DNA from: an uncultured Eubacteriales bacterium
Lineage (GTDB): Bacteria > Bacillota > Clostridia > Oscillospirales > Acutalibacteraceae
NCBI GenBank assembly: GCA_934489895.1
Contig: CAKSST010000023.1
Coordinates: 1 to 31,121 of the forward strand
Direction: 5' to 3'
DNA: 31,121 bases
A program made the position numbers and the translations under genes. The notes beneath the pieces were generated by a model that worked only from the letters and a program-made list of their open reading frames with translations, made no database searches and was not told the DNA's origin. Within the stretch, counting starts at the first letter, position 1; each line of letters begins with the position of its first letter. This document shows positions 21,676-28,152 of the stretch, in pieces.

Positions 21676-24057
21676 ATGTATCAGGTTATTAAAAGAGATA
21701 AGAGAATTGTTGCCTTTGACATAAAGAAAATCAGCGATGCAATAATTTTGGCTTTTGAAGCCTGCGAGAGAGACTATGCACAAAGCGTAGTAGATTTTCT
21801 TGCACTTAAAGTTACGGCTGACTTTGAGCCGAAAATAAAGGATCATCTCATTGCTGTTGAGGATATTCAGGACAGCGTTGAGTCTGTTTTGTTGCAGGCA
21901 GGCTATGCCGATGTTGCAAAAGCATACATCCTTTACCGTCGTCAGCACGAAAAGCTGCGTAATCTCAGCTCCACAATTTTAGATTATAAAGAGATAGTTA
22001 ACAGCTACGTTAACGTTACCGACTGGAGAGTTAAGGAAAACTCTACCGTTACTTATTCCGTAGGCGGCCTTATTCTCAGCAACTCAGGCGCTATTACCGC
22101 AAACTACTGGCTGTCAGAAATTTATGATGATGAGATTTCAAACGCACATAAGAATGCTGATATCCACATTCACGACCTTTCTATGCTTACAGGTTACTGT
22201 GCAGGTTGGTCACTTAAACAGCTTATTCAGGAGGGTCTTGGCGGCGTTCCCGGCAAAATCACCTCTGCTCCTGCTTCTCACCTTTCCACTCTCTGCAACC
22301 AGATGGTAAATTTTCTTGGTATTATGCAGAATGAGTGGGCAGGCGCACAGGCTTTTTCCTCCTTTGACACTTACCTTGCTCCCTTTGTTAAGGTGGACAA
22401 CCTTAACTACAAAGAGGTTAAACAGTGCATTCAGTCTTTCATTTACGGTGTTAACACACCTTCCCGTTGGGGTACACAGTCACCCTTCACCAACATCACT
22501 TTAGACTGGACCGTTCCCAATGACTTAGCTGAGCTTAACTGTATTGTTGGCGGCAAGGAAACAGATTTCAAGTATAAAGATTGCAAGGCCGAAATGGATA
22601 TGATCAATAAGGCGTTTATTGAGATTATGATCGAGGGCGACGCAAACGGCAGAGGCTTCCAGTATCCTATCCCCACCTACTCTATCACAAAAGATTTTGA
22701 CTGGTCAGATACTGAAAACAACCGTCTTTTGTTTGAAATGACCGCTAAATACGGCACACCTTATTTTTCAAACTACATCAACAGCGATATGGAACCCTCT
22801 GACGTTCGCAGCATGTGTTGCAGACTCCGTCTTGACCTTCGCGAGCTTCGCAAAAAATCAGGCGGCTTCTTTGGCAGCGGTGAGTCCACAGGTTCTGTTG
22901 GCGTTGTTACCATAAATATGCCCCGTATTGCTTACCTTGCAGAAAACGAGGCAGATTTCTACAGAAGACTGGATCATTTGATGGATGTTTCCGCACGTTC
23001 ACTCAAAATTAAGCGCAACATCATTACAAAGTTGCTTAATGAAGGTCTTTATCCCTACACCATGCGTTACCTTGGCACTTTCAACAACCATTTCTCCACT
23101 ATCGGACTTGTTGGCATGAACGAAGCAGGCCTTAACGCAAAGTGGCTCAAAAAAGATATGACATCCAAGGAAACACAGGAATTCTCAAAGCAGGTTCTTA
23201 ATCATATGCGTGAGCGCCTTTCTGACTATCAGGAGCAGTATGGCGACCTTTACAACCTTGAAGCTACCCCTGCTGAAAGCACTTCTTACCGTCTTGCAAA
23301 GCACGACGTTAAGCGTTATCCCGATATCATAACCGCTGCTAAATCTGAGGACGACACTCCATACTACACTAACTCTTCACATCTGCCGGTTGGATACACA
23401 GAGGATATCTTCTCTGCTCTTGAAATTCAGGACGAACTGCAAACACTCTACACCTCAGGTACTGTATTCCATGCATTCCTTGGTGAAAAGTTGCCAGATT
23501 GGCAGGCTGCAGCTACATTGGTAAGAAAGATTGCAGAAAACTTCAAGCTTCCTTACTACACAATGTCCCCCACATATTCCGTATGTAAAAACCACGGTTA
23601 TATCAACGGTGAGATATATACCTGCCCCGATTGCCATGAGACCACTGAGGTTTACAGCCGTATTACAGGTTACTACCGTCCCGTACAAAACTGGAACGAT
23701 GGTAAGTCACAGGAATATAAGGACCGCGTTGTTTACAATATTGCAAACTCAAAGCTTAACAGAAACGGTTGTTCTGCTGACGCTACTGCCGAGGTACAGC
23801 CCGCAGCAGCTGTTACAACAGACATTGCCTCTGTTACCTTGTTTGCAACTGCAACCTGCCCCAACTGCAAAATTGCTGTAGCATTACTGCAAAAAGCAGG
23901 TATAGAGTTTGAAAAACTTATTGCTGAAGAGCACGCAGACTTAGTTGCACAATTTGGCGTACGCCAGGCTCCCACACTGGTTGTTCAGACAGCTGACGGC
24001 TTTGCAAAATACGCAGGCGTTTCAGACATTAAAAAGTTTATTGAGAATATTGAATAA
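21676..24057 (+). CDS. nrdD: Anaerobic ribonucleoside-triphosphate reductase with fused glutaredoxin-like domain
   Basis: Class III reductase making dNTPs from NTPs by radical chemistry. Order in 793 residues: N-terminal ATP-cone (about 1-92, allosteric), ten-stranded barrel with Cys175 in GYCAGW and the finger-loop pair Cys381-Cys382 in SMCCRL, zinc site Cys637/His640/Cys650/Cys653, and glycyl-radical Gly665 in RITGYY. After an Ala-rich linker (about 692-712) comes a thioredoxin-fold domain (about 713-793) with CPNC (728-731) and a cis-Pro motif QAPT. The fused domain suggests that electrons come from a dithiol protein rather than formate. GAAGGGA precedes the ATG. NrdR-like boxes flank the promoter, and a thioredoxin-reductase-like gene follows. 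Confidence 0.95.
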   Translation: MYQVIKRDKRIVAFDIKKISDAIILAFEACERDYAQSVVDFLALKVTADFEPKIKDHLIAVEDIQDSVESVLLQAGYADVAKAYILYRRQHEKLRNLSSTILDYKEIVNSYVNVTDWRVKENSTVTYSVGGLILSNSGAITANYWLSEIYDDEISNAHKNADIHIHDLSMLTGYCAGWSLKQLIQEGLGGVPGKITSAPASHLSTLCNQMVNFLGIMQNEWAGAQAFSSFDTYLAPFVKVDNLNYKEVKQCIQSFIYGVNTPSRWGTQSPFTNITLDWTVPNDLAELNCIVGGKETDFKYKDCKAEMDMINKAFIEIMIEGDANGRGFQYPIPTYSITKDFDWSDTENNRLLFEMTAKYGTPYFSNYINSDMEPSDVRSMCCRLRLDLRELRKKSGGFFGSGESTGSVGVVTINMPRIAYLAENEADFYRRLDHLMDVSARSLKIKRNIITKLLNEGLYPYTMRYLGTFNNHFSTIGLVGMNEAGLNAKWLKKDMTSKETQEFSKQVLNHMRERLSDYQEQYGDLYNLEATPAESTSYRLAKHDVKRYPDIITAAKSEDDTPYYTNSSHLPVGYTEDIFSALEIQDELQTLYTSGTVFHAFLGEKLPDWQAAATLVRKIAENFKLPYYTMSPTYSVCKNHGYINGEIYTCPDCHETTEVYSRITGYYRPVQNWNDGKSQEYKDRVVYNIANSKLNRNGCSADATAEVQPAAAVTTDIASVTLFATATCPNCKIAVALLQKAGIEFEKLIAEEHADLVAQFGVRQAPTLVVQTADGFAKYAGVSDIKKFIENIE

Positions 24058-24066
24058 CACATAACA

Positions 24067-24101
24067 AAAGTGTGGCACGGTATTTTGCCGTGCCACACTT
24101 T
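24067..24101 (+). terminator. Hairpin terminator after nrdD
   Basis: A perfect 14-bp stem (24067-24080 with 24088-24101) starts 10 bases past the nrdD stop. The T-run is only three bases, so termination may be partial. Its last base touches the inverted-repeat element. Confidence 0.7.
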
Positions 24102-24373
24102 AGCCAAAGCATTTAGACTTGAACCAGCCTTAAAGGGCTGTTTTTAGGCGTCTTCCGGCTCATTGTCTCCCATAGGCGTTAGCCTTATGGGCTTCGCTTC
24201 ACCAAAATTCATACAAAAAACCGCTCCTTTAAGGTCGAAGAATTTTGTAAATAAAGGATTTTGGTAGGCGAGGCATAAAACGCAGTAAATCCTAACGGAT
24301 TTACGAGTATTCTAACAAAGCACAACGAAAATACTTGTTTCAAAATCTGATTCAAGTTTAAATGCTTTGGCTA
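24101..24373. repeat. 273-bp inverted-repeat-bounded noncoding element
   Basis: The ends (24101-24123 and 24351-24373) are 23-bp inverted repeats with one mismatch, each bordered by TA. Inside are further hairpins: CAGCC/GGCTG at 24125-24140 followed by five Ts; 24169-24191 with a GTTA loop; CAAAATTC/GAATTTTG (24203-24210, 24240-24247); a perfect 8-bp stem with TAAC loop at 24285-24304; and AGTATT/AATACT beyond it. No ORF fits. It fills most of the 338-base gap between nrdD and trxB. It looks like a MITE or a large structured RNA; the choice is open. Confidence 0.75.
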
Positions 24374-24395
24374 GTGTTAAAGGAGTTTTATTATA

Positions 24396-25304
24396 ATGTA
24401 TGACGTTATTGTTATTGGCGGAGGCCCCGCAGGTCTAACCGCAGCACTTTATGCTTTACGCGCCAACAAAAGCGTACTTATAATTGAAAAAGGCGGATTT
24501 GGCGGACAGATAACCTACTCACCCAAGGTTGAAAACATCCCGGGCTTTATCTCATTAAGCGGTAACGAGTTTGCCGAAAAGCTTACAGAACAGGTTATGG
24601 ATCAGGGTGCCGATATTGAAATTGCCACCGTTACAGGAGTAAAAGATAACGGCAGCAACAAAACCGTTGTTACCGACAGCGGCGATTTTATCGGCACTGC
24701 AGTTATAATTGCAACAGGTGCAAAGCACCGTATGCTCGGATTAGAGAGAGAAGAACAGTTTGTGGGCGAGGGCATTTCTTTCTGTGCGGTATGTGACGGC
24801 GCTTTTTATAAAGACAAAACCGTTGCTGTTATCGGCGGCGGTAACTCAGCACTGCAGGAAGCTTTGCTGCTTAGCGAGGGCTGCAAAAAGGTTATTATGG
24901 TTCAGAACCTTGACCGCTTTACAGGTGAAGAGCGTATGATTGAACAATTACAAGCAAAAAGCAATGTTGCCTTTATCACAAGCGCAGTTGTTAACCGTCT
25001 TATCGGTGAAAAGGACCTTGAGGGTATAGAAATTAGACACCAGGACTCAGGTGAGCTTTCAGTAATTAATGTTGACGGTATGTTTGTTGCCATCGGTCTT
25101 TTACCGCAAAATGAACCTTTTAACAATATAATCGCACTCAATGAATACGGATATGCTGACAGCGACGAGTTTTGTCTTACAAAAACCCCGGGCGTATTTG
25201 TTGCAGGCGACTGCCGCAGCAAATATGTTCGTCAGGTAACCACCGCCTGTGCAGACGGCGCGGTTGCAGCATTGACTGCCTGCCGTTATATTGACGGACA
25301 GTAA
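24396..25304 (+). CDS. trxB: Thioredoxin-reductase-like flavoprotein
   Basis: FAD-dependent disulfide reductase of 302 residues, the usual low-molecular-weight TrxB size. FAD loop GGGPAG (8-13), redox pair Cys130/Cys133 in CAVC, second dinucleotide loop GGGNSA (147-152), and FAD motif VFVAGDCR near the end. The HRRxxxR motif that binds the NADPH 2'-phosphate is replaced by QNLDRFT (170-176), so NADPH is unlikely to be the donor; NADH or ferredoxin are candidates. AAGGAG precedes the ATG. Its position next to the NrdD-glutaredoxin fusion suggests that it reduces that domain, although no thioredoxin gene is in view. The promoter is not evident; it may lie in the 273-bp element. Confidence 0.9.
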   Translation: MYDVIVIGGGPAGLTAALYALRANKSVLIIEKGGFGGQITYSPKVENIPGFISLSGNEFAEKLTEQVMDQGADIEIATVTGVKDNGSNKTVVTDSGDFIGTAVIIATGAKHRMLGLEREEQFVGEGISFCAVCDGAFYKDKTVAVIGGGNSALQEALLLSEGCKKVIMVQNLDRFTGEERMIEQLQAKSNVAFITSAVVNRLIGEKDLEGIEIRHQDSGELSVINVDGMFVAIGLLPQNEPFNNIIALNEYGYADSDEFCLTKTPGVFVAGDCRSKYVRQVTTACADGAVAALTACRYIDGQ

Positions 25305-25305
25305 T

Positions 25306-25336
25306 AAAAAGGACCGTTAAAAACGGTCCTTTTTAT
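25306..25336 (+). terminator. trxB terminator
   Basis: GGACCGTT/AACGGTCC stem (25311-25329) with TTTTTATT after it and As before it. It immediately follows the stop codon. Confidence 0.9.
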
Positions 25337-25360
25337 TACAAAATTCAAAAATTAAAATGT

Positions 25361-25391
25361 AAAAAATAAAAGCCATCGGTTAACCGATGGC
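25361..25391 (-). terminator. rpsF-ssb-rpsR operon terminator
   Basis: On the minus strand a GC-rich palindrome GCCATCGGTTAACCGATGGC (25391-25372) is followed by TTTTATTTTTT. It converges with the trxB terminator. Confidence 0.9.
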
Positions 25392-25398
25392 TTATCTA

Positions 25399-25638
25399 TT
25401 AATCACTTACGTAGGGCAATAATGCTACCTGACGTGCGCGCTTGATAGCAACTGTAAGCTCACGCTGATGACGCGCGCAAGTGCCTGTTGCACGACGGGG
25501 CAATATCTTTGCTCTGTCAGATACAAATTTGCGAAGACGAGCTACATCCTTGTAGTCAATAGCTTCAACTCTATCAACGCAGAAATGGCAAACCTTTTTG
25601 TGTGCTTTTCTGCGGTTGGGTCTCTCGTTATTTTCCAT
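25399..25638 (-). CDS. rpsR: 30S ribosomal protein S18
   Basis: A 79-residue small-subunit protein that pairs with S6. It has the cysteine-containing (zinc-type, C+) pattern: Cys17, Cys20, Cys54 and His57. Family core: IDYKDVARLRKFVSDRAKI and the RHQRELTVAIKRARQVALLP C-terminal helix. AAGGAGG precedes the ATG. It is the last gene of the rpsF-ssb-rpsR operon. Confidence 0.97.
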   Translation of the reverse strand: MENNERPNRRKAHKKVCHFCVDRVEAIDYKDVARLRKFVSDRAKILPRRATGTCARHQRELTVAIKRARQVALLPYVSD

Positions 25639-25684
25639 TGAGGTTATCCTCCTTAAATTTTATTGTTAGGGATAGCTTGTTTTT

Positions 25685-26122
25685 TTAGAACGGCAAATCG
25701 TCGTCAGAAGCTATCTCAGTAAATGCTCCGCTGTCTGCATTGCTGAAAGATGCAGGAGTTGCAGCGAGCATAGCACCGTCCATACCGCCTTCATTGTCAC
25801 GGCGTGACTCAACAAACTGAACATTGTTAGCAACAACCTCAAAAGCGGTGCGGTTTTTGCCGGTCTCACGATCAACGTATTTACGGGTCTGAATAGAGCC
25901 CTCAATGCCTATCATGCTACCTTTTTTAAAGTATTTTGATACAAACTCAGCAGTTTGTCTCCAAGCCACAATATTGATAAAATCAGCCTGTGTTTCTTCA
26001 CCGGCTTTATATCTGCGGCTTACGGCAATTGAAAAAGAAGTTACCGGGATATTGCCGGTGTTTGTGTACTTAAGCTCAGGGTCAGCAGTAAGGCGACCGG
26101 TTAAAATTACAACATTAAACAT
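25685..26122 (-). CDS. ssb: Single-stranded DNA-binding protein
   Basis: A 145-residue OB-fold protein that coats single-stranded DNA in replication and repair. The N-terminal domain (about 1-108) has NVVILTGRLTADPELKYT, FINIVAW and IEGSIQTRKYVD. A short Gly/Ala/Ser linker leads to the acidic tip DDDLPF that recruits partner proteins. It lies between rpsF and rpsR, the standard arrangement. AAGGGTG precedes the ATG. Confidence 0.97.
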   Translation of the reverse strand: MFNVVILTGRLTADPELKYTNTGNIPVTSFSIAVSRRYKAGEETQADFINIVAWRQTAEFVSKYFKKGSMIGIEGSIQTRKYVDRETGKNRTAFEVVANNVQFVESRRDNEGGMDGAMLAATPASFSNADSGAFTEIASDDDLPF

Positions 26123-26139
26123 CTTTGTACACCCTTCTC

Positions 26140-26424
26140 TTACTTCTTGATGATAAGAATGCGCAAAACACCGTCAGTGATCTTTGCAATTCTCTCAAGC
26201 TCAGCAACAAACTCTGTCGAGCACTCAAATGTGGTGATAACATAATTGCCTTCGGTCTCATCATTGATAGGATAAGCCAAACGACGTTTACCCCAGTCAT
26301 CAACACTGGTAACGATACCGTTTGCTGCAATCAGTGAATTAAATTTTTCTTTGAGCGCTGCGGTCTCTTCCTCACTCTTGGCAACGGAGAAAACCATACA
26401 TGATTCATAATTTACAGTAGCCAT
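26140..26424 (-). CDS. rpsF: 30S ribosomal protein S6
   Basis: A 94-residue ribosomal protein. The start at 26424 (ATG preceded by GAAGGAGG) fits the family length; a reading from 26502 would use the leader. Seen: YESCMVFSVAKSEEE, VDDWGKRRLAYPINDETEG and the VLRILIIKK end. First gene of the operon; S6 with S18 is expected to regulate it through the leader. Confidence 0.96.
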   Translation of the reverse strand: MATVNYESCMVFSVAKSEEETAALKEKFNSLIAANGIVTSVDDWGKRRLAYPINDETEGNYVITTFECSTEFVAELERIAKITDGVLRILIIKK

Positions 26425-26447
26425 TTTCTTACCTCCTTCTGGTCTAT

Positions 26448-26500
26448 TGGCCCCATGCCTTTTGCACGGAGCAAGGAACTGCCGTTTGGTTTGCATACCC
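26448..26500 (-). ncRNA. Possible S6:S18 ribosomal leader
   Basis: In the rpsF 5' leader a closing stem TATGC/GCATG surrounds ACGG and CCGT segments and a loop with TCCG. S6:S18 leaders contain a conserved CCG presented in a hairpin. The match is by eye only. Confidence 0.35.
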
Positions 26501-26515
26501 ATCGACAGTACCTAC

Positions 26516-26544
26516 ATTATATCAGCCGTTTTTTCTAAAGTCAA
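26516..26544 (-). promoter_or_regulatory. rpsF operon promoter
   Basis: TTGACT (26544-26539), 17 bases, perfect TATAAT (26521-26516). It leaves a leader of about 85 bases before rpsF. Confidence 0.88.
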
Positions 26545-26594
26545 CAAATTTTTTAATATTTATCTATAATTCTATTTTCTTTAAGTTTTTTTCC

Positions 26595-26623
26595 TTGATT
26601 TTCAAAGAAGTATGTTGTATAAT
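26595..26623 (+). promoter_or_regulatory. coaX promoter
   Basis: TTGATT (26595-26600), 17 bases, TATAAT (26618-26623), divergent from the rpsF promoter. Confidence 0.85.
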
Positions 26624-26656
26624 AAATTGCTACAGTACATATGGGAGGTATTATAA

Positions 26657-27424
26657 ATGTTACTTGCTATTGATATCGGCAACACAAATGTAACCTTAGG
26701 TATTTATAACGACAGCCTTGTTTGTACCGCCCGTCTCAGCACAGATAAACGCCAGACGGCTGACCAGTACGCCGTAGCATTAAAGAACGTACTTGCATTA
26801 AACGGCATTGATACCAAAGATATAACAGGCGCGGTTATCGCCTCTGTTGTTGCTTCTGTGGGCAAGGCTTTAAATGATGCTATTGTTAAACTGTGCGGCA
26901 TTAACCCAATTGTTGTAGGTCCCGGTATAAAAACCGGTCTTAATATTAAAATTGATAACCCCGCAAGCTTGGGTGCGGACCTTGTGGCTGCTGCCGTTGC
27001 CGCTGTTGCAAAATATCCCGCTCCCGCCGTTGTTATTGATTTTGGCACGGCAACCACATTCAGCGTGCTCAATAAAGAGGGATGTATGATAGGCGGCGCA
27101 ATTGCCGCAGGCGTAAACCTTACCTTAGGTGCGCTTGCATTAAATGCCGACCAACTTCATGCCGTCAGCATTGAAGCACCTTCTTCGCCTATCGGTTCAA
27201 ACACTGAGGACTGCATACGTTCAGGCCTGCTGTACGGTACCGCATCAATGGTAGACGGCATGGTACAAAGCTTTGAGCAGGAGCTGGGTGAAAAAGTCGC
27301 GGTTATTGCCACCGGCGGTTTAGCTTCGCTTATTGTTCCCCTTTGCAAATCAGATATTTTGGTTGATGATAATCTGCTGCTTGAAGGGTTGAAAATTATA
27401 TACGTTAAAAACGCGAGCAAATAA
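26657..27424 (+). CDS. coaX: Type III pantothenate kinase
   Basis: Phosphorylates pantothenate, the first step to coenzyme A; the type III enzyme is not feedback-inhibited by CoA. The 255-residue protein has the ASKHA-fold motifs: DIGNTNV (6-12) for phosphate binding, GADL in the middle, DFGTATTF (pantothenate/ATP site), and the C-terminal IATGGLASL. GGGAGG precedes the ATG. The S-component gene follows after 62 bases, separated by a weak hairpin, so the two probably share a transcript and a role in CoA supply. Confidence 0.95.
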   Translation: MLLAIDIGNTNVTLGIYNDSLVCTARLSTDKRQTADQYAVALKNVLALNGIDTKDITGAVIASVVASVGKALNDAIVKLCGINPIVVGPGIKTGLNIKIDNPASLGADLVAAAVAAVAKYPAPAVVIDFGTATTFSVLNKEGCMIGGAIAAGVNLTLGALALNADQLHAVSIEAPSSPIGSNTEDCIRSGLLYGTASMVDGMVQSFEQELGEKVAVIATGGLASLIVPLCKSDILVDDNLLLEGLKIIYVKNASK

Positions 27425-27435
27425 ACTCGCTTTTT
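27413..27435 (+). terminator. Weak hairpin with T-run at the coaX stop
   Basis: GCGAG/CTCGC (27413-27430) followed by TTTTT, spanning the stop codon. The 5-bp stem is probably an attenuator at most, allowing read-through into the next gene. Confidence 0.4.
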
Positions 27436-27486
27436 AAAAATATTATGAGCTGTACCTATTATTAGGATAGCATCGGAGGTATTTTT

Positions 27487-28071
27487 ATGTCAAATACAAA
27501 AGGTAAGTCAAATAACACGGCTATGCTCGGTTTGTTTTGCGCTATTATAATTGCGCTGCAAACAATAAGCTATTTTGTTAAAATAGGCGCCTTCAATCTT
27601 TCGCTTGTTTTAATTCCGATAGTTATCGGTGCATACTTGTTCGGTACGAGATTCAGTACAATACTTGGCACTGTTTTTGGCTTTATTGTAGCTTTATGCT
27701 CGGTATTGGGACTTGACGGCGGCGGTTTAATCCTTTTTCAGACCTCACCTATTTTAACCGTTTTGGTATGTATATTAAAAGGTACTCTTGCAGGTCTTGC
27801 GGCAGGCGCAGTAATAAAACTGCTTAAAAACAAAAATGAATATCTTGCCGTTATATGTGCCGCCATTGTAACACCCGTTGTAAATACAGGTGTTTTTATT
27901 GCTGTTACAACTTTGTTTATAAAAGACGGTCTTGCAAAACTTTCAGGCGGAACTGAGTTTATTTATATCTTAATCACCAGCGTTATTCTTGTTAACTTTC
28001 TTTTTGAGCTTGCTCTTAATGTTGTTATTGCGCCCTCTTTGCTGCGCATATCAAAAGCATTGAAAAAGTAG
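27487..28071 (+). CDS. ECF transporter S component, possibly for pantothenate
   Basis: Integral membrane protein of 194 residues with about five or six hydrophobic helices, typical of ECF-transporter substrate-binding (S) subunits that share an EcfA/A'/T module encoded elsewhere. Seen: short polar N-terminus, then hydrophobic segments near 13-30, 38-50, 56-75, 86-108, 118-143 and 158-182, with the small-residue-rich GTLAGLAAGAV used by S subunits to contact EcfT. TCGGAGG precedes the ATG. Because coaX is directly upstream, pantothenate (PanT-like) is the best guess; other vitamins cannot be excluded. Confidence 0.75.
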   Translation: MSNTKGKSNNTAMLGLFCAIIIALQTISYFVKIGAFNLSLVLIPIVIGAYLFGTRFSTILGTVFGFIVALCSVLGLDGGGLILFQTSPILTVLVCILKGTLAGLAAGAVIKLLKNKNEYLAVICAAIVTPVVNTGVFIAVTTLFIKDGLAKLSGGTEFIYILITSVILVNFLFELALNVVIAPSLLRISKALKK

Positions 28072-28152
28072 TTTTTGTATTTATTTCGCTTTGCGTTAAT
28101 AATAAAATTAATTAATCCGCAGTATGTGGCAAATAATCAGGAGGTCAAAAAT

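Noticed and set aside
26640..28152. Vitamin riboswitch ahead of coaX, the ECF S component or ppdK
   Set aside because: The leaders are too short and lack any known aptamer signature.
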